From positions 1 to 64,000 of the forward strand of contig MLPZ01000011.1 of assembly GCA_001885315.1 (NCBI GenBank): a DNA stretch of 64,000 nt. Reading direction: 5' to 3'. The notes beneath the pieces are model-generated. The model did no database searches and was not told the DNA's origin. It saw only the letters and a program-made list of their open reading frames with translations. The translations under genes were made by a program, and so were the position numbers. Source of the DNA: Treponema sp. CETP13. GTDB taxonomy: Bacteria > Spirochaetota > Spirochaetia > Treponematales > Treponemataceae. Shown here piece after piece: positions 34,504 through 43,187 of this stretch (position 1 is the stretch's first letter; the number at the start of each line of letters is the position of its first letter).

Positions 34504-35360
34504 GATTCAAACTCCATACTCAAAAACTGCAAAACTGAAATTCCATACAAAGAAGCCGTTTCTGCTCTTAATATATTTGTATTAAAATGTATTTTTTCAA
34601 ATCCAAAAGATGTAAGTTTCCTTAATTCTTCTGCATCGATTCCACCTTCACACCCAACTGCCAGTGCCAGTTTTTTAGGTTTTACTGTTATTTTACTAAA
34701 CAAACTCGTTTGTATTTCTGGATCTTCATGCAATATAAATGAATAACAATTGTTTGTTAAATCTGGTTTATTAGTATTATATACATCTTTAGAACATTCA
34801 CAACATTTTTTTCTCCAAACTTCTAAAGATTGTTCAAGCGTTTGAGGTTCCAAAATCTGAGTTGCAACAGAAGACCCACTTTGTTGTAAAGCTTCTTTTA
34901 CTATGCGATTCCATCTTACAGAACGATCTTTTTCTGCCGAAACAGGGGAATATTCCCCTTTTATTGGTACAATATAAGCGACTCCACATTCTACAGCTTG
35001 TCTAATTATCACATCCATCTTCTGAGGACGTGTCATAAACTGAAACAACCAATATTCACAGCCACCTATCTTAGTAGAGGCTATATCTTCATCGTTAGAA
35101 AGTAATTGTTTACTTTGTAACAAAGTTGCAGAAATTCCTCTTTCTATTGATTTAGACGACCCCTCCACCAATTTTAATTCAACATATTTTTTGGTAAAAC
35201 CTACAGCTTGCATAGATACAAGAGAACCATTAGGAATTCGAACATCAAGAATATCTCCTCTTTTTAAGCGGAGAACTTGCTGTAAATACCTGCAATCTTT
35301 ATCAAAAACACGTATAATTCCTCGTTTATCTGGCATCTTTGCACTTACAAGTTGGCGCAT
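34494..35360 (-). CDS. rsmE: 16S rRNA m3U1498 methyltransferase
   Basis: A 288-residue SPOUT enzyme. The N-terminal PUA-like domain (HVLRL-like YLQQVLRLKRGDILDV) is followed by the knot domain with LAVGCEGGIDAEEL and LRAETASLYGISVLQ, in the positions of the usual GPEGG and LRTETA motifs. The C for P change is conservative for a knot. It is longer than typical RsmE (about 240) because of an insert of about 35 residues at 175-215. It lies ten bases after ctpA and overlaps the glycosyltransferase gene. Confidence 0.88.
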   Translation of the reverse strand: MRQLVSAKMPDKRGIIRVFDKDCRYLQQVLRLKRGDILDVRIPNGSLVSMQAVGFTKKYVELKLVEGSSKSIERGISATLLQSKQLLSNDEDIASTKIGGCEYWLFQFMTRPQKMDVIIRQAVECGVAYIVPIKGEYSPVSAEKDRSVRWNRIVKEALQQSGSSVATQILEPQTLEQSLEVWRKKCCECSKDVYNTNKPDLTNNCYSFILHEDPEIQTSLFSKITVKPKKLALAVGCEGGIDAEELRKLTSFGFEKIHFNTNILRAETASLYGISVLQFLSMEFESWK

Positions 35361-35369
35361 TTTCTATTC

Positions 35370-36875
35370 CTATTCTTTTTTTGCTAAATTAGAATCTTCT
35401 TCTTGTAAAGCAGCCTCGTTTTGCATTGTTAAAACTGTTTTTACATTTTCTAATTCTGTAGCGTAATTAGGATTATCAAAAATAGGTAGCACACCTTGCA
35501 GTTGTACATCAAAATCAAAATCATACGTCATACTACCACGAGTTCTCATAACTTCTAACCTTATTATACGACGCAATAAACGAGCGTCTAAATTATATGT
35601 GCTTTTTAATGTTGCTGCATATTCACTAATGTCTTCTTCATTCATATCAGGATGATCTTCTACATATTGCTCAATTACATCATCATTTATTAAAGCTACA
35701 TATGCTTCTTCTTCATCTTCAGTTAAGGTTGGAAACGATATTTTATAGTCAGGAATAATACCTGTTTTATCTATATTTGCATCACTTGGAGTATAATAGC
35801 GTGCCATTGTTACTTTAATGCCATCTTCATTTAACAGCGGGAAAACCTGCTGGACAGAACCTTTCCCGTATGAAGTCTCACCAGCAAGAAATGCACGTCT
35901 ATGATCTTTTAAACAACCAGATAGAATCTCTGATGCACTAGCCGAACCACTATTTATAAGCACCACTATTGGAATATCTGCTGGCATGGTTGTATTTGAA
36001 GGTTTTGCACTGTATACAGAATTTTCAAACTTGAGTCGACTTTTAGTAGAAACTATTGTCCCTGAGTCTATAAATTTATCCGCAATAGCAGTGACACTTG
36101 AAATAAGCCCTCCTGGATTATTTCGTAAGTCAATAATTAATGAATCATAATCTTGCGTTTTAAAATAATCGAGTGCTTCTTGCACACGCGTTGCCGTTTT
36201 TGTAGAAAACTCGATAATATTTAAATAACCCGTTTTTCGTGGACTTTCTTTAAGCATTGCATATTTAACAGTCGGATTTTCTATCATTTCACGAGTAAGT
36301 GTTACTGTGAACACCATATTTTTTCCCCGTTTTATTTGTACAACAACATCTGTTCCTGGAGTACCCCGTAGCATATCAAGAACTTCTTCCATAGAAAGTT
36401 CAGGAGTTGCCGTACCATCAATTTCAGTAATAAAATCACCCGGTTGAATACCAGCTTTCCAACCCGGTGAATCTTCAATAGGGGCTTTTACTTCAACAAA
36501 AGAAGGTTTTTCTGGAGTAGAAACTGTTGGTTTAACTATAGATAAGCCAACCCCTCCAAATTCACCTTCCGTTGTATCGGTTAAATCTCGTAAATAGCTT
36601 TTATTTAAATATAAAGAATAAGGATCATCAAAAGCCTCCATCATACCTTTTAGGGCACCTTCATAAAGAATTTCTGGAGGGACCTCATCTACATAGTTCT
36701 TAAGAACAAAATCATATACAGAATTCATCAATTCCATGTAGTGGATAATTTCATCATCTTTTTCAGAATCGGAAGACTCAGGAGTTTGCGCAAATCCGGA
36801 AGGAATAAATATAATTATACAAGCAAAAACACACGCAAATATAGTCGAAAATAGTTTGTTACATTTTAAATTCAT
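35370..36875 (-). CDS. ctpA: carboxy-terminal processing peptidase (S41)
   Basis: A 501-residue periplasmic serine protease. It has a signal peptide (MNLKCNKLF then a hydrophobic run ending GFA-Q near 29), a PDZ domain at about 105-185, the SLIIDLRNNPGGL strand, the nucleophile region SGSASASE (about 310-316) and Lys338 in YGKGSVQ. It trims C-termini of exported proteins. A longer frame to 36971 lacks a signal peptide and is rejected. TTGACA-N16-TAAAAT ends seven bases before the ATG, so the AAAGGG seen there may be promoter discriminator rather than a ribosome-binding site. First gene of a four-gene operon. Confidence 0.94.
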   Translation of the reverse strand: MNLKCNKLFSTIFACVFACIIIFIPSGFAQTPESSDSEKDDEIIHYMELMNSVYDFVLKNYVDEVPPEILYEGALKGMMEAFDDPYSLYLNKSYLRDLTDTTEGEFGGVGLSIVKPTVSTPEKPSFVEVKAPIEDSPGWKAGIQPGDFITEIDGTATPELSMEEVLDMLRGTPGTDVVVQIKRGKNMVFTVTLTREMIENPTVKYAMLKESPRKTGYLNIIEFSTKTATRVQEALDYFKTQDYDSLIIDLRNNPGGLISSVTAIADKFIDSGTIVSTKSRLKFENSVYSAKPSNTTMPADIPIVVLINSGSASASEILSGCLKDHRRAFLAGETSYGKGSVQQVFPLLNEDGIKVTMARYYTPSDANIDKTGIIPDYKISFPTLTEDEEEAYVALINDDVIEQYVEDHPDMNEEDISEYAATLKSTYNLDARLLRRIIRLEVMRTRGSMTYDFDFDVQLQGVLPIFDNPNYATELENVKTVLTMQNEAALQEEDSNLAKKE

Positions 36876-36882
36876 ACCCTTT

Positions 36883-36910
36883 ATTTTACGATAGAGTAAA
36901 TATTTGTCAA
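36883..36910 (-). promoter_or_regulatory. ctpA promoter
   Basis: On the minus strand consensus TTGACA (36910-36905), 16 bases, TAAAAT (36888-36883), then seven bases to the ATG at 36875. It predicts a leader of zero or one base. Confidence 0.68.
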
Positions 36911-36916
36911 CAACCC

Positions 36917-36945
36917 TTGACCCTTTATGAACACTAACATACACT
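36917..36945 (+). promoter_or_regulatory. promoter of the small membrane protein gene
   Basis: TTGACC (36917-36922), 17 bases, TACACT (36940-36945), seven bases, ATG at 36953. No Shine-Dalgarno is present. It is divergent from and adjacent to the ctpA promoter. Confidence 0.68.
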
Positions 36946-36952
36946 TTATGGC

Positions 36953-37417
36953 ATGCTAGAGCAAAAAACAAATCACAAATTTATATATTTTATACTATTT
37001 TTATACGAACTACTCCAAACCTTTTTTATTGCAACTTCTCGACCTCAATCCATAATTACCGTACTTCCTTTATCATGGTATAGTTCAATGCCACTTTTAT
37101 TTATTACTTTTATACTTATTTTTAATATGTATTTTAATACAAAAGAGGCTGAATTTTGTTTGTTTTTATATCGTCTAATAAAATTTGCAATGCTTATAGG
37201 ATTTGTAGCATATTTACATAAACTTTTAACATATATTTCACAAAATCCAGATTTTAGAAGACAGTCAACAATAACCTCTATTGTATGTATATCGCTTTTT
37301 TTTATAATTAATGTTATAATTATTGTGTTTCTATCAATTAAAGAACACAAAGATAACACAGAAAAAACTAATAATGTACAAGTGAATAGAGAGAAAGAGG
37401 ACGTAGAATGCAAATAA
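36953..37417 (+). CDS. small integral membrane protein of unknown function
   Basis: I do not recognise this 154-residue protein. It shows four hydrophobic segments (about 9-28, 46-63, 70-90, 104-127) and a charged C-terminal tail rich in Lys, Glu and Asn that should be cytoplasmic. Its end overlaps the start of the ATPase gene by ten bases, so the two are translationally coupled. A membrane anchor or partner for that ATPase is a reasonable inference. The mRNA start is predicted at or one base before the ATG. Confidence 0.72.
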   Translation: MLEQKTNHKFIYFILFLYELLQTFFIATSRPQSIITVLPLSWYSSMPLLFITFILIFNMYFNTKEAEFCLFLYRLIKFAMLIGFVAYLHKLLTYISQNPDFRRQSTITSIVCISLFFIINVIIIVFLSIKEHKDNTEKTNNVQVNREKEDVECK

Positions 37418-38541
37418 TTCCAGTTGCAAGTGGTAAAGGTGGGGTAGGAAAAAGTTTGTTATCTGCAAATATAGCAATAACACTCGGTAAGTATGGCAAA
37501 GATGTAATCCTAGCAGACCTTGATTTAGGAGCCTCGAACCTACATCTTGCTATTGGACAACAAGCCCCAAAAAAAGGAATTGGTACATACCTTTCTGGGC
37601 AGTCTGAATTTAAAGATATTATTCTTCCTACAGATTATCGCAATGTTCGCTTTATAGCCGGAGACGCTGAAATTCCAGGCTTAACATCTCTAAAATTAAA
37701 AGAAAAACAAGATTTAATTCATAATTTACAGAGCTGTGATGCCGATTTTTTAATCATCGATTTAGGAGCTGGAACGCATACTACAATTCTTGATATGTTT
37801 TTGTTATCACCTCGAGGAATTCTTGTAACAGCCCCTGCTGTAACTGCAACTTTAAACGGATACCTCTTCTTAAAAAGTGCAGTTTTTCGATTAATGAATA
37901 ACTCTTTTCCTAAAGAATCAGGAGGCTATAAATACCTAGAAAATTTACGAAAACAAGCAAATTCTTTACAAAGATTATATATACCCAAACTTACAGAAAC
38001 ACTACAACAAATAGATCCAGAGCATACAAATCTATTTAGAAAACGAATGAAACAGTTTAAACCTCGATTAATTCTAAATATGATAGAAAATCCTGACGAA
38101 GCTTCAAAAGCACAAAAAATACGACATTCATGTACAGAATATCTTGGAATTGAAATGGAACATTTAGGAGTTGTATATCGTGACCCAATGCAAGATATTG
38201 CATTAGCTTCACGTCTTCCAATCACAATATACAAACCTCAATCTATTTTATCCCAAGCTGTCTTTCGTATTACTGATAAGCTAATTGAAGATGGAGAAAT
38301 GCAATTTGATGAAGATGGGTTACCATTGGACAGTTTTAAAGTTATAGAAAACGAAGCCATCGAAGACTACGAATCTAAAATGTCATATATTCAAGACCTA
38401 ATTGGAAGCGGAGCAATTACAACTTCAGAATTAGCAGACACAATCAAAGCTCAGTACTACGAAATTACTCAATTAAAAAAAGAAAACTTGTTATTAAAAT
38501 CAAAAATAGTAAATGCTGCTAATCAAGGGTATAAGCTATAA
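37408..38541 (+). CDS. MinD/ParA-like ATPase with C-terminal extension
   Basis: A 377-residue deviant-Walker P-loop ATPase: KGGVGKS at 10-16, ADLDLGASNLHLAIG at about 36-50 and LIIDLGAGTH at about 111-120. After the ATPase core, an insert of about 70 helical residues (YKYLENLRKQANSLQRL...) and a C-terminal coiled-coil-like tail (ITQLKKENLLLKSKI) distinguish it from MinD. Family members position cell structures such as divisome, flagella or plasmids. FlhG-like is possible, but no flagellar gene is adjacent. It is coupled to the small membrane protein gene. Confidence 0.82.
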   Translation: MQIIPVASGKGGVGKSLLSANIAITLGKYGKDVILADLDLGASNLHLAIGQQAPKKGIGTYLSGQSEFKDIILPTDYRNVRFIAGDAEIPGLTSLKLKEKQDLIHNLQSCDADFLIIDLGAGTHTTILDMFLLSPRGILVTAPAVTATLNGYLFLKSAVFRLMNNSFPKESGGYKYLENLRKQANSLQRLYIPKLTETLQQIDPEHTNLFRKRMKQFKPRLILNMIENPDEASKAQKIRHSCTEYLGIEMEHLGVVYRDPMQDIALASRLPITIYKPQSILSQAVFRITDKLIEDGEMQFDEDGLPLDSFKVIENEAIEDYESKMSYIQDLIGSGAITTSELADTIKAQYYEITQLKKENLLLKSKIVNAANQGYKL

Positions 38542-38584
38542 TGAATTCTACTTTTCTTATTATTTTTTTAACTTAGGAGAACAC

Positions 38585-39565
38585 ATGCCTCTTTATATGA
38601 ACTATCCATCTTGGATACATCCTGAAATTTTCCCAACTGTTCCTTTTCTAAGTATGATTCGTTGGTACGGATTAATGTATGTTTTTGCTTTTGGAACTGC
38701 TATATTAGTTTTCAAGCAACTTCTTAAAGAAGGCGCTTTGGATACTCCACAACAAAAAGCAACAGAAGATGATGTATTTAGTTTTTTTTCTTTTGGAATA
38801 ATTTTTCTCCTTATTGGAGCAAGAGTTATGTCTACTCTTGTGTACGACACAAGTGGACTATATAGACATAAACCATGGTTAATTTTTTGGCCATTTAATA
38901 CACAAGGTCAATTCACAGGTTTAGCAGGAATGTCCTACCACGGAGGATTCATTGGTGGCTTTGTAGGAATGCTTATCTGGTGTTTAATTCACAAACGAAA
39001 TATTTTGCAGTGGGTTGATGCAATGGGAGTCGCTATTCCATTAGGATATACATTTGGTCGTATTGGTAATTTCTTAAACGGGGAACTATATGGTCGTGTT
39101 ACAACTGCCCCATGGGGAATCATTTTCCCAAATGCAGAAAAGTTTCCATATAATTTTGATTGGGTACAAGATATTATGAATCAACTAAATATTACAGCTT
39201 CTTCAAGTACAGTTTTAGTAAACCTTCCTCGACACCCAAGTCAACTATATGAAGCTCTTTTTGAAGGGCTCTTCTTATTTATCGTTATGTGGAACTTAAG
39301 AAAGCACAAACCTTTTAACGGCTTTCTAACAGGCATGTACACAATTGGATATGGTTTTGTTCGATTTATTATTGAATATTTTCGAGAACCAGATGCAGAT
39401 ATTGGTTTCCGGGTTATTCACGATTCAGATGCCCCAATCTATTTAAATCAATCGCTCCTCAATTTAAGTACAGGTCAGATTTTTTGCTTGTGTATGATAG
39501 TTGCTGGTGCTGGAATAATCATAAGTTGTGCAATAGTTAATAAAAAGAAAAAAGCAATACTATAA
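38585..39565 (+). CDS. lgt: prolipoprotein diacylglyceryl transferase
   Basis: A 326-residue inner-membrane enzyme that attaches diacylglycerol to the lipobox Cys of lipoproteins. It has several membrane helices, the segment YHGGFIGGFVG and the Lgt signature GRIGNFLNGELYGRVT, followed by RHPSQLYEALFEG and FRFIIEYFREPD. TAGGAG nine bases upstream fixes the ATG at 38585 rather than 38513. It follows the ATPase gene by 43 bases. The substrate-binding lipoprotein at 47445 is one likely client. Confidence 0.95.
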   Translation: MPLYMNYPSWIHPEIFPTVPFLSMIRWYGLMYVFAFGTAILVFKQLLKEGALDTPQQKATEDDVFSFFSFGIIFLLIGARVMSTLVYDTSGLYRHKPWLIFWPFNTQGQFTGLAGMSYHGGFIGGFVGMLIWCLIHKRNILQWVDAMGVAIPLGYTFGRIGNFLNGELYGRVTTAPWGIIFPNAEKFPYNFDWVQDIMNQLNITASSSTVLVNLPRHPSQLYEALFEGLFLFIVMWNLRKHKPFNGFLTGMYTIGYGFVRFIIEYFREPDADIGFRVIHDSDAPIYLNQSLLNLSTGQIFCLCMIVAGAGIIISCAIVNKKKKAIL

Positions 39566-39581
39566 AACATATTACCGATAT

Positions 39582-39622
39582 AAAAAGGCTCTTCATCACA
39601 CAAATCGATGAAGAGCCTTTCA
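39582..39622. terminator. bidirectional terminator between lgt and tkt
   Basis: A 14-bp perfect stem AAAGGCTCTTCATC (39584-39597) with GATGAAGAGCCTTT (39607-39620) and a 9-nt loop. The T tail is five long on the minus strand (tkt side) and three on the plus strand. Confidence 0.88.
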
Positions 39623-39642
39623 TATTTAACTATTATTGCTAG

Positions 39643-41592
39643 TTATAACAACTTTGCAAATTCTTTAGCTGTGTAGTGTAAAGTTTCTGCAACTACAGAT
39701 CCAGGTGCACTTAGACCAAACTGATCTATACAGAATAAATCTTTATCACTAGAAACAAAACCTTCCCAACCCATTCGAGTACCAGCCTCTGCAACTACTT
39801 TGCGACCAGAACCCAAAAGAGTAGTTTTTAGTTCATCAGGTTGACTACGGAAGAGTTCTCGGTCAATAACAGAAACAACACGAACATTTTTGTCTGAAAA
39901 TTTTGTAGCTTCCAGAGCTAACGAAACTTCAGAACCCGTAGCTAACACTGTAACATCCGGATTATCAGTTCCTTTTTTTACAATATAAGCACCACATTTA
40001 ATAGTATTCTTCCAATCAGGATCATCTTTTTCGTACACGGTAATTCCTTGACGTGTAAGTGAAAGACATACAGGATGATCAGTACTTTCCATAGCAAGCT
40101 GCCAAGCCGCTACAGTCTCTTGTGCATCACCCGGTCGTAGAACTTGTACGTTTGGAATTGCACGCAATGCAGACACCGTCTCTATAGGCTGATGCGTTGG
40201 ACCATCTTCTCCAATAAATATTGAATCGTGCGTAAGAATAAAAATAAGTGGTAAATTCTGTAAAGCACTTAATCTAAGCGCAGGGCGTAAGTAATCAGCA
40301 AAAACCATAAATGTTGCAACAAAAGGACGCAACCCACCATGAAGTGCAATACCATTACCAATAGCAGTCATTGCAAATTCACGAATACCAAAGCGAATAT
40401 ATCGCCCAGAAGGATTTTCAGGAGTGAAATCTTCTGCATTTAAATTTGTATTATTAGGACCTTGAAGATCAGCCGATCCACCAACCAAGTTCTCATACAT
40501 ATCGCCTAAAGCACTAATAGTTTTACCACTAGCAACTCGAGTAGCCAATGTATCACCAACATTGAACTCAGGCATTTTTGTAGTTCCCGTTTCTTCTCCA
40601 TCCCAATATGCATCCCATTCTTTTGCAAGCTCTGGATTTTCTTTTGACCATTCAACAAATTCTGCGTCCCAATCACTTTGAGCTTTAGCAAAAGATGCTT
40701 TTTTATTTTCAAAATAGGAATACGCTGAAGGATCAACATAGAAATCTTCATTTTCAGGGACTCCTAATGCTTTACGAGTTGCAATAATTCCTTCCTTACC
40801 CAATGGAGCACCATGCGCCTTAGAAGTACCAGCAGCAGGCGAATATTTTCCAATAATAGAATCTAAAATAATTAAAGATGGCCTGTCATCAGCCTTAGCT
40901 TCTTCAACTAATTTTGCAATATTCTCCATATCATACATTGAACCTTCTAAAACATGCCAACCATACGATTCGTATCTTTTTTTGACATCTTCTTTAAAAG
41001 TACAAGCTGTACCACCATCAATAGTTATGTTATTACAATCATAGAATGCTATTAATTTGCCAAGTTTATGAGTCCCAGCAAAACTAGAAGCCTCAGAAGA
41101 AACTCCTTCCATTAAGCACCCTTCTCCGACCAAAGTATACGTATAATGATTAATAATAGTATTTTTTTTAGTATTAAATTTGGCTGCTAGCATTTTCTCG
41201 GCTACTGCCATACCAACTGCCATAGCAATACCTTGTCCTAAAGGACCTGTTGTTGCTTCTACACCATCAGTCATGCCATATTCTGGATGACCTGGACAAA
41301 CAGAACCAACTTGTCTAAAATTTTTTATATCATTTAGTGTGATGTTATATCCTGCAAGATGCAAAATAGAATAAAGAAACATTGAACCATGACCAGCACT
41401 TAAAACAAAACGGTCTCTATCCTTCCAATTTGAATCAGATGGATTATGTTTTAGAATCTCCCCATAAAGAACAGCTGCTAATTCAGCAGCGCCTAAAGGA
41501 AGCCCTGGATGCCCAGAATTTGCAGCTTGTATTGCATCGATCGATAAAGTTCGTATCGAGGTTGCCACACTACTAAGAGATTTAATATTCAT
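39643..41592 (-). CDS. tkt: transketolase
   Basis: A 649-residue thiamine-diphosphate enzyme of the pentose phosphate pathway, transferring two-carbon units between sugar phosphates. It has the N-terminal ANSGHPGLPLGAA, the ThDP-binding VGEGCLMEG motif near residue 155, the pyrimidine-domain DSIFIGEDGPTHQP and IRFGIREFAM. AGGAG seven bases upstream supports the start. It is bounded by the lgt/tkt terminator and appears to be transcribed alone. The length is normal. Confidence 0.96.
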   Translation of the reverse strand: MNIKSLSSVATSIRTLSIDAIQAANSGHPGLPLGAAELAAVLYGEILKHNPSDSNWKDRDRFVLSAGHGSMFLYSILHLAGYNITLNDIKNFRQVGSVCPGHPEYGMTDGVEATTGPLGQGIAMAVGMAVAEKMLAAKFNTKKNTIINHYTYTLVGEGCLMEGVSSEASSFAGTHKLGKLIAFYDCNNITIDGGTACTFKEDVKKRYESYGWHVLEGSMYDMENIAKLVEEAKADDRPSLIILDSIIGKYSPAAGTSKAHGAPLGKEGIIATRKALGVPENEDFYVDPSAYSYFENKKASFAKAQSDWDAEFVEWSKENPELAKEWDAYWDGEETGTTKMPEFNVGDTLATRVASGKTISALGDMYENLVGGSADLQGPNNTNLNAEDFTPENPSGRYIRFGIREFAMTAIGNGIALHGGLRPFVATFMVFADYLRPALRLSALQNLPLIFILTHDSIFIGEDGPTHQPIETVSALRAIPNVQVLRPGDAQETVAAWQLAMESTDHPVCLSLTRQGITVYEKDDPDWKNTIKCGAYIVKKGTDNPDVTVLATGSEVSLALEATKFSDKNVRVVSVIDRELFRSQPDELKTTLLGSGRKVVAEAGTRMGWEGFVSSDKDLFCIDQFGLSAPGSVVAETLHYTAKEFAKLL

Positions 41593-41664
41593 AATTACTC
41601 CTATATATATTTTACTAACTTTTTAGTGGTTTCACTATACCTTGCTCGAGCACGCTTGTAAATA

Positions 41665-43137
41665 CTATAGTAATTTAAAACAATCATAATGATACATTTT
41701 TATTGTCTCTCTTATCTCAACGTTTATTTCGTCATACCGAGAGTCTATGCCCTCCAAAGAAAGAGAAATAGGAACAAGATCCTCTGAATCTAAATTTTTC
41801 TGTTGAACAAGTATTTCAATTAATTGATTTACATGCAAGATTAATTGCCTGAAAATTATTAATGATTGATTATTAAATAATTTAAGTGGAACCTTGCTCA
41901 CTTTTAAATCACTTAATAAAGATATTAATTTAAAAAAAACAGTTAAAGCTTTATTTCGTATATTGCCTACTTTATAATCTGTAAAATAGTTATATATATT
42001 GCTCTCATTACCATATTTTTTTAATATATATGCTAAAAAATAATTTTTCTCTTTTTCCCCTATTGCCCAATTATCTGGATAGATACGTGTTAAAACACCA
42101 AGAAGTGTATCTTCCTTATTATATAAAGAATCTAAAATACAAGCTTGCAAAACATAATAAGACAAAGGAATACCGATTTCTGGATACAATGTATTTTTTG
42201 TAATGGGTTCAAAAAAGTCACACCAATCTAAAAATAGAGGGCAACCTAAACTACTCAATATAATTCGAGATTCTATCCCATACGGTGCAATTACGAAAGA
42301 ACTTGTTGTAGCTAAAAAATCTTCGACCGAACCACAAAAATCTATTGTATAATTTTGTGCAAACACAAAAAAAGCATAAGCAAGTTGTTCCTCTATACTT
42401 GAACACATACCATAACTATGCATACTCTCTAAAAGACATTTTTCAAATCTTCTATTCCAAATATCTCTTTCATAATCTAATTTTGTAATCTTTAAAGCAT
42501 TTTTGGATAGATTTTTTTGTACTTTAATAGTAATAAACCCCAAATTCCAATCTACAACTTCTAAAATAAGGCGATCACTATTAGTAAATCTCCATTCTTT
42601 GTACAAGTTTTGCAAATCAAGTACTGTAATAGAAACTGAATCTGGAATCTCAAACCCTTTTTCTGCAAAATTTTTTTCATCATTTGCAGTATCATATGAA
42701 ATAATCTGAGATACATATTCCTCACCATATAAAGTATAAGCAGGAATAATTTTTGATTTTGGAAGTGTCACAATCTTTTTTTGAACTACCTTACCGTTTA
42801 CAAAAAATTCAAGTCGATCTGGAATTTGGTTAGGATCTGTAAACGGCATAGTTCTATGTCCTGGAATTAAAATTCCAGCTTCGATTTCATAAGCAAAGGG
42901 TTTTATCGAAAATTTTTTATTCGTAAAAAGCCCAGCTCTAGAAATGAATAACCCATTATCAAGTTTAAAAACCATTGGATTAGTACTTACATAATCAAAT
43001 AAGATTTTTTTCTCTAAACTGCAATCATTTTGAGCAAAAAAATCTTTAAGCGTCTCCATCGAAAAAACCTCTGGATACGTTCGTATAAATTTTTGAAAAA
43101 TATGTTCAACTAAACTTTCATTAATTACTGTTATCAT
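41665..43137 (-). CDS. protein of unknown function, 490 residues
   Basis: I do not recognise the family. The protein is soluble, rich in Leu, Phe, Tyr and Ile, with a helical N-terminal domain (about 1-75) that could be winged-helix-like, a beta-rich middle and a helical C-terminal half. There are no signal peptide, metal cluster or nucleotide motifs. It has normal codon use for the region and stands between tkt and the CBS-ACT gene. The start codon lies within a perfect 12-bp inverted repeat and has no Shine-Dalgarno sequence. Confidence 0.75.
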   Translation of the reverse strand: MITVINESLVEHIFQKFIRTYPEVFSMETLKDFFAQNDCSLEKKILFDYVSTNPMVFKLDNGLFISRAGLFTNKKFSIKPFAYEIEAGILIPGHRTMPFTDPNQIPDRLEFFVNGKVVQKKIVTLPKSKIIPAYTLYGEEYVSQIISYDTANDEKNFAEKGFEIPDSVSITVLDLQNLYKEWRFTNSDRLILEVVDWNLGFITIKVQKNLSKNALKITKLDYERDIWNRRFEKCLLESMHSYGMCSSIEEQLAYAFFVFAQNYTIDFCGSVEDFLATTSSFVIAPYGIESRIILSSLGCPLFLDWCDFFEPITKNTLYPEIGIPLSYYVLQACILDSLYNKEDTLLGVLTRIYPDNWAIGEKEKNYFLAYILKKYGNESNIYNYFTDYKVGNIRNKALTVFFKLISLLSDLKVSKVPLKLFNNQSLIIFRQLILHVNQLIEILVQQKNLDSEDLVPISLSLEGIDSRYDEINVEIRETIKMYHYDCFKLL

Positions 43138-43156
43138 TATGTCTATAATGATAACA
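43129..43156. repeat. perfect inverted repeat over the start codon of the 490-residue protein gene
   Basis: Arms TGTTATCATTAT (43129-43140) and ATAATGATAACA (43145-43156) with a 4-base spacer. The start codon at 43137-43135 is in the downstream arm (minus strand). It could be an operator or an RNA hairpin that hides the start. A TATAAT-like sequence overlaps the upstream arm. Confidence 0.8.
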
Positions 43157-43187
43157 CATTTTTTTTAAACTACAGATTTTATAAAAT

